This document shows, piece by piece, positions 14,774 through 23,550 of a stretch of 32,736 bases of DNA. The notes beneath the pieces are model-generated. The model was not told where the DNA came from, searched no databases, and saw nothing but the letters and a program-made list of their open reading frames with translations. A program made the translations under genes and the position numbers. Origin of the DNA: Actinomycetes bacterium (GTDB taxonomy: Bacteria; Actinomycetota; Acidimicrobiia; Spongiisociales; UBA5794); contig JAHEJX010000039.1 of assembly GCA_024638645.1 (NCBI GenBank), positions 1 through 32,736 on the forward strand, given 5' to 3'. Each line of letters opens with the position of its first letter. The stretch's first letter is position 1.

Positions 14774-15616
14774 GTGGCGAACATAGTGAGATCCGCCATT
14801 GTTCAGACCGAATGGACGGGCGACGTCCAGTCGATGATCAAGAAGAACGCCGACTACGCGCGGCAGGCGGCCAACGAGGGCGCCAAAGTCATGTGCTTCC
14901 AGGAGCTGTTCTACGGCCCCTACTTCTGCCAAGTGCAGTCCGATGAGCACTTCGACATCGCCGAACCGATACCCGACGGCCCTACCACCAAGATGATGCA
15001 GGACCTCGCCAAAGAGACCGGCATGGTTCTCGTCGTGCCGATCTTCGAGAAGCACGATGACGGCTTCTACTACAACACAGCGTCGGTGATCGACGCAGAC
15101 GGCAGCTACTTGGGCAAATACCGCAAGACCCATATCCCGCACGTCGGCGGCTTCTGGGAGAAGTACTACTTCCGCCCTGGCAACACCGGTTACCCGGTGT
15201 TCGACACTGCGGTCGGTCGAATCGGTGTGTACATCTGTTACGACCGCCACTTCCCCGAGGGGTGGCGCGCGCTCGGTCTGAAGGGCGCCAAGATCGTCTT
15301 CAACCCTTCGGCAACCAGCCGGGGGCTATCGATGTATCTGTGGAATCTCGAGCAGCCGGCATCGGCGGTCGCCAACGAATACTTCATCGGCGCGATCAAT
15401 CGCGTCGGAAAAGAAGAGTTCGGCGACAACGACTTCTACGGGTCGTCGTACTTCGTGGATCCAAGAGGTCAGCTCGTTGGCGAGGCTGCCTCAGATACTG
15501 AAGAAGAGCTCGTCGTTCGGGATCTCGACCTCGACATGATCGAGACAGTCCGCAAGACCTGGGCCTTCTATCGAGATCGCCGACCTGACGCATACGGCGA
15601 CCTGGTCGCACCATGA
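14774..15616 (+). CDS. Beta-ureidopropionase (N-carbamoyl-beta-alanine amidohydrolase), nitrilase family
   Basis: 280 residues from a GTG with AAGGAGG eight bases upstream. The nearer ATG at 14769 is out of frame and soon stops. The nitrilase catalytic triad is present: Glu44 (CFQELFYGPYFC), Lys118 (KYRKTHIPHVGGFWEKYYF) and Cys155 (VYICYDRHFPEGWRALGLKG). These contexts are those of beta-ureidopropionases and close N-carbamoyl-amino-acid hydrolases. The enzyme converts N-carbamoyl-beta-alanine to beta-alanine, CO2 and ammonia, the third step of reductive pyrimidine breakdown. Dihydropyrimidinase two genes on makes its substrate. The stop is 21 bases before the aminotransferase start. Confidence 0.92.
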   Translation: MANIVRSAIVQTEWTGDVQSMIKKNADYARQAANEGAKVMCFQELFYGPYFCQVQSDEHFDIAEPIPDGPTTKMMQDLAKETGMVLVVPIFEKHDDGFYYNTASVIDADGSYLGKYRKTHIPHVGGFWEKYYFRPGNTGYPVFDTAVGRIGVYICYDRHFPEGWRALGLKGAKIVFNPSATSRGLSMYLWNLEQPASAVANEYFIGAINRVGKEEFGDNDFYGSSYFVDPRGQLVGEAASDTEEELVVRDLDLDMIETVRKTWAFYRDRRPDAYGDLVAP

Positions 15617-15637
15617 CAACCGAGAAGGGAGTCACCT

Positions 15638-16933
15638 TTGGCGAAACACAGTGAGCTGCTCGCTCGCCACCGGCAGGTGCTGCCGGACTGGATGGCCCTG
15701 TACTACAAAGATCCCATCGCAATCGTCGATGGCGAGGGCCGTCACGTAATCGACGCCGAAGGCAACAGCTATCTGGACTTCTTTGGTGGGATCCTCACGA
15801 CGATGACCGGATACAAGGTGCCGGATGTCGTCAATGCGATACGCGAGCAGGCTGGCAAGATGCTGCACACTTCGACCCTGTACTTGATCGAGTCGCAGAT
15901 CGAGCTTGCCGAGAAGCTGGCGCAGCTATCCGGCATCCCGGACGCCAAGGTGTTCTTCACCAATTCCGGCACGGAGGCCAACGATGCCGCCTTGATGATT
16001 GCCACCCAGTACCGGCGTTCCAACCAGGTTCTTGCGATGCGAGGCAGCTATCACGGCAAGTCACACAGCGCCGTCGCCATCACCGGGCAGAAGGCCTGGT
16101 CGGCGACGCAGCTCAGTCCGTTCCACACGGTGTATGTGCATGGCGGGTACAAGCTAAGAAGCCCGTTCGGCCACCTGCCCGACGACGAGTTCATCGCCGC
16201 ATGCGTTCAGGACCTCGACGACCTGTTGAAGATTGCGGTATCAGGCGACGTGGCTTGCCTGATTGCTGAGCCGATCCAAGGAGTAGGAGGCTTCGCTACT
16301 CCCCCGGACGGCTTCTTCGGCGCAATCAAAGAACGGCTGGACCAGGAAGGAATCTTGTTCATTACCGACGAGGTGCAGACCGGTTGGGGTCGAACCGGCG
16401 AGCATTTCTGGGGATACCAGGCTCACGAAATCACCCCTGACATTCTGACTTTCGCCAAGGGCCTTGGCAATGGGTTGGCGATGGCGGGCGTAATCGCCCG
16501 GGCCGAGATCATGGACACCTTGCAAGCGAATTCGATTAGCACTTTCGGAGGCAATCCCCTCGCCACAACCGGCGCTCTTGCCAACCTGAACTATCTAATC
16601 GAGCACGACCTACAGACGAATAGCCAAAAGGTTGGCCAGCAACTCATGAACGGTATTCGCAACCTCGCAGACGAGGTGCCAGTCATTGCAGAGGTACGCG
16701 GGAAAGGTCTCATGATTGGTGTCGAACTGAACAAGCCTGGCTCGATGGAGCCGGACGCCCCGCTCACCGCGGAGATAATGGAGCGGGCCAAGGCCAACGG
16801 TTTACTGATCGGCAAAGGTGGGCTGCTCGGCAACGTGCTCCGCATTGCACCGCCACTCTCTCTCACAGACGAAGAGGCCACCGTGGGCCTCGAGTTGCTT
16901 AGCGATGCGGTGCGCAACGCCGCAGACGAATAG
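15638..16933 (+). CDS. Class III PLP aminotransferase, probably beta-alanine-using
   Basis: 431 residues from a TTG with GAGAAGGGA just upstream. It is a fold-type I omega-aminotransferase: PLP phosphate and ring contacts in NSGTEANDAALM and SYHGKSHSA, the ring-N Asp244 in FITDEVQTGWGRTG, and Schiff-base Lys274 in FAKGLGNGLAMAG. It groups by eye with alanine-glyoxylate aminotransferase 2-like and beta-alanine aminotransferases. Between beta-ureidopropionase and dihydropyrimidinase it most likely converts beta-alanine (or beta-aminoisobutyrate from thymine) to malonate semialdehyde (or the methyl form). The amino acceptor, pyruvate, glyoxylate or 2-oxoglutarate, cannot be told from sequence. 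Confidence 0.9.
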   Translation: MAKHSELLARHRQVLPDWMALYYKDPIAIVDGEGRHVIDAEGNSYLDFFGGILTTMTGYKVPDVVNAIREQAGKMLHTSTLYLIESQIELAEKLAQLSGIPDAKVFFTNSGTEANDAALMIATQYRRSNQVLAMRGSYHGKSHSAVAITGQKAWSATQLSPFHTVYVHGGYKLRSPFGHLPDDEFIAACVQDLDDLLKIAVSGDVACLIAEPIQGVGGFATPPDGFFGAIKERLDQEGILFITDEVQTGWGRTGEHFWGYQAHEITPDILTFAKGLGNGLAMAGVIARAEIMDTLQANSISTFGGNPLATTGALANLNYLIEHDLQTNSQKVGQQLMNGIRNLADEVPVIAEVRGKGLMIGVELNKPGSMEPDAPLTAEIMERAKANGLLIGKGGLLGNVLRIAPPLSLTDEEATVGLELLSDAVRNAADE

Positions 16934-16947
16934 ACCAAGGAGTCGAC

Positions 16948-18369
16948 ATGGGACGCACAGTTATCACCGGTGGCACCGTCGTCACTGCAACCGAGAACAT
17001 GACGGCCGACGTGCTGATCGACGGATCTACCGTTGCCGCGCTTGCTGCACCGGATGCCCACAACTGGGCTGAAGGCGCCGATCGAATAGTGGATGCCTCG
17101 GGACTCCTAGTCATTCCGGGAGGAATCGACGTTCACACCCACATGGAACTTCCTTTTGGAGGGACGTACTCGTCGGACACCTTTGAAACCGGTAGTCGGG
17201 CGGCCGCATGGGGCGGAACGACCACGATCATCGATTTCGCCGTTCAAGTAAAGGGCCAGACCGCCTTGGAGGGTTACGAAGCCTGGATGGAGAAGGCGGA
17301 AGGCAACTGTGCCATCGACTACGGCTTCCACATGATCACCGGCGATATCAACGACCAGACGCTCAAGGAAATGGACATTCTGATGGACGAGGGCGTTACC
17401 TCGTTCAAGCTGTTCATGGCATACCCCGGAGTTTTCTACTCGGACGACGGCGAAATCCTGCGCGCCATGCAGAAGGCGGCGGAAATCGGCGCCGTCATCT
17501 GTATGCATGCTGAGAACGGGATCGCTATCGATGTCCTAGTGGAGCAGGCTCTGGCGCGCGGCGAGACCGACCCCATCTATCACGGGATCGTGCGCCGTTC
17601 CATCCTCGAGGGTGAGGCAACCAATCGGGCGATCGCCTTGGCAGACGTGTCGGGAGCTCCCCTATACATCGTCCACATGTCCGCCCAAGAGTCACTCGAC
17701 GCAGTGATCGCCGCACGCGATCTCGGCAAGAATGTGTTCGCGGAGACCTGCCCACAATATCTGTTCCTCGATCTCGACAATCTCGGCAATGGATTCGACG
17801 GCGCCAAGTACGTTGCATCGCCCCCGTTGCGTGATCGCGCCGAAGGGCACCAAGAGAGGCTGTGGCGAGGGTTGGCCACCAACGACCTGCAAGTGGTATC
17901 CACCGATCACTGTCCTTTCTGCATGGGAGACCACCACACCTTCGGCACTCAGAAACAGCTTGGGGTTGGCGACTTCACCAAGATCCCCAACGGCATGCCG
18001 GGCGTTGAGCCACGCATGGAGTTGATCCACCACGGTGGTGTCGGCGAAGGGCGCATTTCGATGAACCGCTTCGTTGAGATCACGGCGACCAATCCGGCCA
18101 AGATGTTCGGGATGCATCCGAAGAAGGGCACGATCGCCGTCGGAGCCGACGCCGACATCGTGCTGTGGGACCCGACCGGCAAACGAACGATGAGCGTCGA
18201 GACGCACCATATGGACGTCGACTACTCGGCATATGAGGGCCTCGAGGTGACGGGAACAGTCGAGACGGTGCTCTCCAAGGGGAAGGTCATGGTCGAGAAC
18301 GGCGAGTACCACGGCAAGGCAGGCGACGGCGCCTATATCAAGCGCGGCACCAGCCAGATGCTGATCTAA
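16948..18369 (+). CDS. hydA: Dihydropyrimidinase (hydantoinase)
   Basis: 473 residues from an ATG with AAGGAG upstream. The amidohydrolase metal centre is complete: His63 and His65 (DVHTHMELPF), the carbamylated Lys154 (FKLFMAYPG), His187 (CMHAENG), His243 (YIVHMSA) and Asp320 (STDHCPF). Length and the GGTYSSDTFETGSRAAAWGG segment match bacterial dihydropyrimidinases. It opens 5,6-dihydrouracil or dihydrothymine to the N-carbamoyl beta-amino acid, and many members also accept 5-substituted hydantoins. Placed with beta-ureidopropionase and a transaminase, the pyrimidine role is favoured. Its stop TAA shares one base with the ATG of the next gene. Confidence 0.93.
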   Translation: MGRTVITGGTVVTATENMTADVLIDGSTVAALAAPDAHNWAEGADRIVDASGLLVIPGGIDVHTHMELPFGGTYSSDTFETGSRAAAWGGTTTIIDFAVQVKGQTALEGYEAWMEKAEGNCAIDYGFHMITGDINDQTLKEMDILMDEGVTSFKLFMAYPGVFYSDDGEILRAMQKAAEIGAVICMHAENGIAIDVLVEQALARGETDPIYHGIVRRSILEGEATNRAIALADVSGAPLYIVHMSAQESLDAVIAARDLGKNVFAETCPQYLFLDLDNLGNGFDGAKYVASPPLRDRAEGHQERLWRGLATNDLQVVSTDHCPFCMGDHHTFGTQKQLGVGDFTKIPNGMPGVEPRMELIHHGGVGEGRISMNRFVEITATNPAKMFGMHPKKGTIAVGADADIVLWDPTGKRTMSVETHHMDVDYSAYEGLEVTGTVETVLSKGKVMVENGEYHGKAGDGAYIKRGTSQMLI

Positions 18370-19373
18370 TGGATTTTGGCGTTGTACTCCAGACCAACCC
18401 GCCGGCGTCGCGACTCATCGAGCTCGCCAAACTCGCTGAGGACCAGGGCTTCACTCACGGCTGGACGTTCGACTCGCACATGCTGTGGCAGGAGGCCTTC
18501 GTCATCTACCCGCAGATGCTGGCGGCAACCGAGCGAATGATCGTCGGGCCGATGGTCACCAACCCGACCACGCGGGACTGGACCTTGATCGCCTCGACTT
18601 TTGCAACGCTCAACAGCATGTTCGATGGCCGGACCATCTGCGGCATGGGCCGCGGCGACTCGGCGGTGCGTTACATCGGTAGAAAACCAACAACGCTGGC
18701 GACAATGGTCGACGCGATGCATGTCATCAAGAGCCTGGTTGCGGGTGAGGAGATCGAACACAACGGCAACATGATCAAGATTCCCTGGGCCAACCCCGGG
18801 TGGGATCTTCCAATGTGGGGAGCCGGCTACGGGCCGAAAGCGCTCGCGACGATTGGCTCCCGCTGCGACGGTTTCATTCTACAACTGGCCGATCCACAGA
18901 TCCTGGAGTGGACAATGGGTGCCGTCCACGAGGCTGCGATCGAAGCCGGCCGAGATCCGGACTCCATATCGATATGTGTCGTGGCACCGGCCTATGTCGG
19001 TGACGATATTGCCCACCAGCGCAACCAATTGCGTTGGTTCGGAGGAATGGTCGGCAACCATGTTCATGATCTCGTCAAACGCTACGGAGAGGACGAGTCG
19101 AAGGTTCCCAAGGTCCTGAGCGACTACATCAGGGCACGCGAGGGGTATGACTACGACCACCACGGTAAGGCGGGCAACCCGTCCACGGACTTCGTGCCCG
19201 ATGAGATTGTCGATCGATTCTGCGTGCTCGGCACGGCACAAGATCACATAGACAAGCTCCGCGAATTGCGTGATCTAGGCGTCGACCAATTCGGCATCTA
19301 CCTCATGCACGACGACAAAGAAGCCACGCTCGAAGCTTATGGTCGCCACGTCATCCCGGCTATCAACGGCTGA
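18369..19373 (+). CDS. F420-type luciferase-like oxidoreductase (TIGR03842/CPS_4043 group)
   Basis: 334 residues, joined to the dihydropyrimidinase gene by TAATG. It is a luciferase-like (LLM) TIM-barrel flavin/F420 protein. Typical segments are MDFGVVLQTNPPASRLIELA, FTHGWTFDSHMLWQEAFVIY, GPMVTNPTTRDWTLIASTFA, CGMGRGDSAVR and GAGYGPKALATIGSRCDGF. The match by eye is to the TIGR03842 group, related to methylene-tetrahydromethanopterin reductase and of unknown reaction. It ends the pyrimidine operon, while no dihydropyrimidine dehydrogenase gene lies in the window. A role in reducing the pyrimidine ring, or in handling a semialdehyde product, is inferred from context only. Confidence 0.88.
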   Translation: MDFGVVLQTNPPASRLIELAKLAEDQGFTHGWTFDSHMLWQEAFVIYPQMLAATERMIVGPMVTNPTTRDWTLIASTFATLNSMFDGRTICGMGRGDSAVRYIGRKPTTLATMVDAMHVIKSLVAGEEIEHNGNMIKIPWANPGWDLPMWGAGYGPKALATIGSRCDGFILQLADPQILEWTMGAVHEAAIEAGRDPDSISICVVAPAYVGDDIAHQRNQLRWFGGMVGNHVHDLVKRYGEDESKVPKVLSDYIRAREGYDYDHHGKAGNPSTDFVPDEIVDRFCVLGTAQDHIDKLRELRDLGVDQFGIYLMHDDKEATLEAYGRHVIPAING

Positions 19374-19383
19374 TCCTGGGGAG

Positions 19384-20622
19384 CTATCCAACCGACCCTA
19401 CGAGCTCTGAGCCTGGTCGATAGGTAGACCAGGCAAACCAGAACGTGTCGAGGTGGGGTACCCGCTCTAGTTGGGCGCCGGCAAGTTCGCCCGACAACGC
19501 AACCCCGGCCACCGACCATCGCGTGCCTGTCTCGGCGTCGATGAATCCGTTGCCGTCTGCCGCGAAGCTGAGTCGGCGGCCTTCCACCTCAGGAACGAAC
19601 ACCCCGACCGTGCCGACGTCTCGGCCAAACTGGACGCTCGGGCCCTCCAAGGCCGTCGCCTGGCCGGGCGACCACAACACGATGAGCTCTGAGTCGCCAT
19701 GGGCGATCTCCGTAACGGTCGCACCGTCGCCCGCCAGCGACTGCAGGCTATATGCCACGTCGAAGCCATCGAAGGAGACTCCGACGACTCTTTCCTTTGC
19801 TCTGGCGCGGCCGTCCACGTCGCCGATGAAGAGGAACGGCGCCGTTTCGGGGTCGTCATATCCAACGTACGGATTGGCGCCATAGTCCCTGGTGTGTCCG
19901 GTCTTGGTCTCGTCGAGCACCAGCCCGTCCGGGTAGTTGATTCTGAACTCGCTCCACGCCATGAGTGGGGACCCGTATACGTCGAGCTCTTTGCCTGTGA
20001 GCATGCCCACGACGGCTCTTCCGTCGAAATGTGTCCACAGCGACTCGGTGGCACGGTCGTACATCACGAGGGCGGAAGCAAACAGCCGTCCCGAAGTGCC
20101 GAAAGTAGTTTCGTTGCCGTCGATGACGCGGCCATACGTCACGGCAGAGTTGCACAGCGGGCAGTAGGTGACGGTGACGGGCACACCACCCACGGTATCG
20201 TTGACGATCTCGTGCCAGATCATCACCGCGACCGGATAGGCCCGAGCGTCACCGTTGATCTCCAGCGCGACGACAGGGGCATTGTCCCGATACAAGTCGA
20301 GGTTGTCGGCCACGTTCAGGAAAGAGGGTTCGTCGATCGGCGGGATGCCGTCCGGTGGCGGTCCGCCCGAGATGATCTGACTCACATCGACGAGCGGCTC
20401 GGGGAATACGTCGGACCTGGCGTCATCGAGGGCGGATGGCCCTTCCGGGAACTGGGCCTGAGCAGGGGTCAATTCGGAGGTCGTCGTGGCAGTTGGTTCG
20501 GCCGGCACAGGATCAGCGCCGTTCGATGCGGCCCCGCCACAGGCCACAGCGACAAGGACAAATGCGGCGGCTTTGCCGAGGAACGGAAGCTTCGTGGGTG
20601 TCCTGTTGGCTGCTTTGCTCAC
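19384..20622 (-). CDS. DUF3179-domain lipoprotein
   Basis: 412 residues from a GTG. The N-terminus is a lipoprotein signal with a lipobox ending AVAC (Cys28), followed by a Thr/Pro/Ala linker. From about 95 on it is a DUF3179 protein: ARAYPVAVMIWHEIVNDTVG, then VTYCPLCNSAVTYGR with Cys154 and Cys157, FGTSGRLFASALVMYDRATE and SLWTHFDGRAVVG. The C-P-L-C pair is strictly typical of this family, whose function is unknown. The gene converges on the pyrimidine operon with a 10-base gap and follows the Crp-type gene in the same direction after 96 bases. It should sit on the outer face of the membrane. Confidence 0.9.
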   Translation of the reverse strand: MSKAANRTPTKLPFLGKAAAFVLVAVACGGAASNGADPVPAEPTATTTSELTPAQAQFPEGPSALDDARSDVFPEPLVDVSQIISGGPPPDGIPPIDEPSFLNVADNLDLYRDNAPVVALEINGDARAYPVAVMIWHEIVNDTVGGVPVTVTYCPLCNSAVTYGRVIDGNETTFGTSGRLFASALVMYDRATESLWTHFDGRAVVGMLTGKELDVYGSPLMAWSEFRINYPDGLVLDETKTGHTRDYGANPYVGYDDPETAPFLFIGDVDGRARAKERVVGVSFDGFDVAYSLQSLAGDGATVTEIAHGDSELIVLWSPGQATALEGPSVQFGRDVGTVGVFVPEVEGRRLSFAADGNGFIDAETGTRWSVAGVALSGELAGAQLERVPHLDTFWFAWSTYRPGSELVGSVG

Positions 20623-20718
20623 GCAGTCTCAACCCGCTCGGTAGGTGGCAATGCCAACGAATTGTCGCCGTTTTGACAGTTGCCGGTAGCAGTGTCGGTT
20701 CTGGACCCAGCGGGCCCA

Positions 20719-21405
20719 CTAGTAATCCTCGCGACCGGAAACTGCCGCCACCCCGGCTCTGTCGAGCACACGAATCATCCGGTAGCCCGTTTCGACCAAT
20801 GCGCCATCTCGAAGATCGGATAGGGCCTCGTTCACCGACTGCCGACTGGCGCCGAGAAGCGTCGCAAGAGAAGCCTGGCTCAGCAGCACCTCGCCATATG
20901 AGTCGGCCTCATCGAGGAGCAGTTCGGCGACTTGTTCCTTGACTGTGCGATGCATCAACCGAATCACGCGACGCTGCGTCGCCTCGAGTTGGTTCAGTCC
21001 CGCAATGAGCCAGCGCATTGCGAGCCGCGGGTGCTCGAGCAGGATTGGAATCAGTTTGGCCCGGTCGAGCCGGAAGGCGTTCACCGGCGCAATTGCTTTG
21101 GCAGATGAGAGATATGGGCGGTTTTGGAACATTGCGATGTCGCCGATCACCGCGCCCTCTCCGACGCGATGCACAACGCGCGAACCGGACTGGCGGGATC
21201 GATACAGCTCCACTGTGCCGCGCCGGACGACAAAGGCCGCCTGCGACTCGTCACCCTCTCTGAACAGGTGAGTTCCCGGATACTTGTCGATGTACTCGCC
21301 GGCCGATGCCAGAGCCGCCAAGTCGCTATCGCTGAGCGGCAGGTAGTCGGTTCGTCCGAAGGAACGGGCGAGCCAAGCGTGATGTTGCTGTTCGACTGTG
21401 ACCAT
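20719..21405 (-). CDS. Crp/Fnr-family transcriptional regulator
   Basis: 228 residues. The cyclic-nucleotide-type beta-roll covers about 25-125 (HLFREGDESQAAFVVRRGTV, GEGAVIGDIAMFQNRPYLSS). A long dimer helix follows (LNQLEATQRRVIRLMHRTVK). The C-terminal winged helix has LSQASLATLLGASRQSVNEA as recognition helix region (about 175-195). The GEGAVIGDIA region lacks the full 'GE-[IL]-x-L-x-x-x-x-x-x-R(S/T)A' cAMP set, with the position corresponding to R(S/T)A reading 'LSSAKA', so cAMP binding is doubtful. No Fe-S Cys cluster of Fnr type is present. It lies 51 bases after the MFS gene. Confidence 0.9.
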   Translation of the reverse strand: MVTVEQQHHAWLARSFGRTDYLPLSDSDLAALASAGEYIDKYPGTHLFREGDESQAAFVVRRGTVELYRSRQSGSRVVHRVGEGAVIGDIAMFQNRPYLSSAKAIAPVNAFRLDRAKLIPILLEHPRLAMRWLIAGLNQLEATQRRVIRLMHRTVKEQVAELLLDEADSYGEVLLSQASLATLLGASRQSVNEALSDLRDGALVETGYRMIRVLDRAGVAAVSGREDY

Positions 21406-21456
21406 GAAATCACCAACGTTGTCGGCGAGACGACTGTTCCCGATTTGGATACCCGA

Positions 21457-22674
21457 TCAACCCCGTCCGCCGGCGAGGGCGGCTGCGAAGGTAGAACGGC
21501 GCAGCGCGACCATTGCCGCGATACCGATCACAGGGCCAATTGCCAGAAGTGGGAAAGCCCATTGCCATCCCCACGCTTCGGCTAACACCGGAACGCCTCT
21601 GATCGTAACGAGGGTGAGCAAGAATCCGACTGCAGTCTGCAGCGTCAACGCGGTTCCTCTGTACTGCGGGTCGGCAACCTCGGTGACCATCGCCGAAAAC
21701 TGTGCGCTGTCGGCGACGACCGCAAACCCCCACAGAAGAAACACAGGCACTACGACCAAGGCAGATTCGCCGAAGAGAACCGGGGTGACAACCGCGCAGC
21801 TACCGGATACGGCAAGCGATAGTCCGGCGACTGTGGTCCGGCCCCTCCGATCGGCTGATCGGCCGGCCACCCAGGCACCTACCCCGCCGATCGCAATGGT
21901 TGCGAACGTGGCAATCGGCACCCAATCGTCGCCGATACCGCGAGATTCGGCCGAGGCGATCAACCAGGCCGCCGTCCAGGTCCACATGGCGTAGAGCTCC
22001 CACATGTGGCCCAGGTAGCCATAGGTCGCAAGTCGAAATCCGCGGTTTCCGGCGACCACGCCGACCTGGTTCCACTGGAAACCTGTGCGGCCCGTGTCGT
22101 GCGGTCCGTCGCCGACGGCAACCGTCATGACCAATGCGCCGAGCAACGCAAGCGCGGATGCGGCGAGCAGCACCCCTTGCCAGTCGAACCCGAGGCCGCT
22201 GATGAGGTGCGGCGAAGCACTCCCCACAGTCAAAGCTCCGACAAGCACACCGAGCGCCATTCCGCGCCCGGATTCAAACCAGCCGGCCATGGCCTTGAGC
22301 CCGCTCGGGTAGACCCCGGCCAATGCAACGCCTGTAGCGAATCGGAGAACGATCGCGACGGTGGCGTCGCCCGGCCCGAGTGACACCAGAGCTGCATTGG
22401 CAGCGGCTCCCACAATCGATGCAATGAGGAAGAGACGGCGGGCGGGCACGAGGTCGACCACACCGAGCACTGCGAACCCCAGAGCGCCTACGACGAACCC
22501 GAGTTGGACGGCGAGCGCAAGGTAGGTCGTTTCCCTTCCCGACAGCCGCCAGGCGGACTCGAGGGGTTCGATGATCGCCGCGGTGGAGAACCAGAGCGCC
22601 AGCACGAAGAGTTGGCTGATCGCAATTGCGACGAGGGCGCGGCGTTGGTCGCTCTGCGCACCCGCAGTTGTCAC
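21457..22674 (-). CDS. MFS transporter
   Basis: 405 residues with about twelve hydrophobic segments. The N-terminal half shows FVVGALGFAVLGVVDLVPAR and a long central loop, and the C-terminal half has the typical ADRRGRTTVAG loop. No substrate can be assigned. The start is 3 bases after the CcdA-like stop, so the two are co-transcribed and probably coupled. This puts it in one unit with a thiol-redox pair, which suggests export or import of a redox-active or sulfur compound, but that is only a guess. Confidence 0.88.
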   Translation of the reverse strand: MTTAGAQSDQRRALVAIAISQLFVLALWFSTAAIIEPLESAWRLSGRETTYLALAVQLGFVVGALGFAVLGVVDLVPARRLFLIASIVGAAANAALVSLGPGDATVAIVLRFATGVALAGVYPSGLKAMAGWFESGRGMALGVLVGALTVGSASPHLISGLGFDWQGVLLAASALALLGALVMTVAVGDGPHDTGRTGFQWNQVGVVAGNRGFRLATYGYLGHMWELYAMWTWTAAWLIASAESRGIGDDWVPIATFATIAIGGVGAWVAGRSADRRGRTTVAGLSLAVSGSCAVVTPVLFGESALVVVPVFLLWGFAVVADSAQFSAMVTEVADPQYRGTALTLQTAVGFLLTLVTIRGVPVLAEAWGWQWAFPLLAIGPVIGIAAMVALRRSTFAAALAGGRG

Positions 22675-22677
22675 CAG

Positions 22678-23550
22678 CTACACCTTGGCAAACGTCTCTA
22701 CCTCTTCCGACTCGGCATCCCGGCCGCGCAGCGCCACGAGCGCGGCAACACCGATTACCGCCGCCAGCACCACACCAACGAGAACCTTGTTGTCGGCAAC
22801 GAAATTGACCAAGGACTGCGAGAGACTCTCCACGAAACCAAATACGGGCGAGCTTGCAAGATCGGCGGCGCCTGACGTGAGCGACGTGGTCCAGAACCAC
22901 ACGATCCAGACACCGGCAGCCACGAGCAGTGCACCCGAGATGCGGTTGATGTATGCGCCGGCACTGCGCAACCTATTCACAAGGGAGTGCTTGCCGAGTG
23001 CGAGGACAACCGTTACGGCCAGCAACACACTCGCCATTCCGGCGGCGTAGACCGCAAAGAGCACCAGGCCTTCTGCAAAAGACCGGCGGGAGAATTGTGT
23101 AGCGATCAGCGTGAGGAAGACCGGCAAGGTGCACGAAAGCGAAGCCACGGCATATGACGTGCCAAACGCGAAGATGTTGCGATAGCTACGGACGGTTGCT
23201 GCTCTGCCCGCCCGCGGCAATCCAACCTCGAGCTCGTATCCACGCAACATGGCAATGCCAAGCACGATCAGGCCGGCGCCGACTGCCAATGCCAGCCAAG
23301 GAATCCAGTCGCTGGCCACCGTCGTGGAAATGCCGCTGATGACAACGCCGGCCACGCCGAAGACTACGAGGAAACCGAGACTGACGACCGCCCCCACAAT
23401 CAGAGCGCTCCGCAGCACAGCGGACCGCGATCGGCCTTCTTCCTGGATGCCCATGAAGTAGGACAAGTATGCGGGCAACATCGCGAACCCGCAGGGGTTG
23501 ACTGTGGCGACCATGCCGGCCCCGAATGCAAGAGCCAGCGCTGCGCTCAT
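22678..23550 (-). CDS. CcdA/DsbD-like membrane thiol-disulfide transporter
   Basis: 290 residues with six or more membrane segments of the LysE/CcdA type. The two redox Cys of the family are present: Cys20 in VNPCGFAMLPAYLSYFMG and Cys140 in ASLSCTLPVFLTLI. It passes electrons from cytoplasmic thioredoxin to extracytoplasmic partners such as the TlpA-like lipoprotein, whose stop overlaps its start by 4 bases (ATGA). Compared with standard CcdA (about 230 residues) it has an extra C-terminal membrane segment (NKVLVGVVLAAVIGVAALVA). CcdA normally serves cytochrome c maturation or disulfide repair. No cytochrome c gene lies in the window. Confidence 0.9.
   Translation of the reverse strand: MSAALALAFGAGMVATVNPCGFAMLPAYLSYFMGIQEEGRSRSAVLRSALIVGAVVSLGFLVVFGVAGVVISGISTTVASDWIPWLALAVGAGLIVLGIAMLRGYELEVGLPRAGRAATVRSYRNIFAFGTSYAVASLSCTLPVFLTLIATQFSRRSFAEGLVLFAVYAAGMASVLLAVTVVLALGKHSLVNRLRSAGAYINRISGALLVAAGVWIVWFWTTSLTSGAADLASSPVFGFVESLSQSLVNFVADNKVLVGVVLAAVIGVAALVALRGRDAESEEVETFAKV

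Noticed and set aside
19699-20676. 325-codon frame on the plus strand
   Set aside because: It is antisense to the DUF3179 lipoprotein gene and has no recognisable domain.
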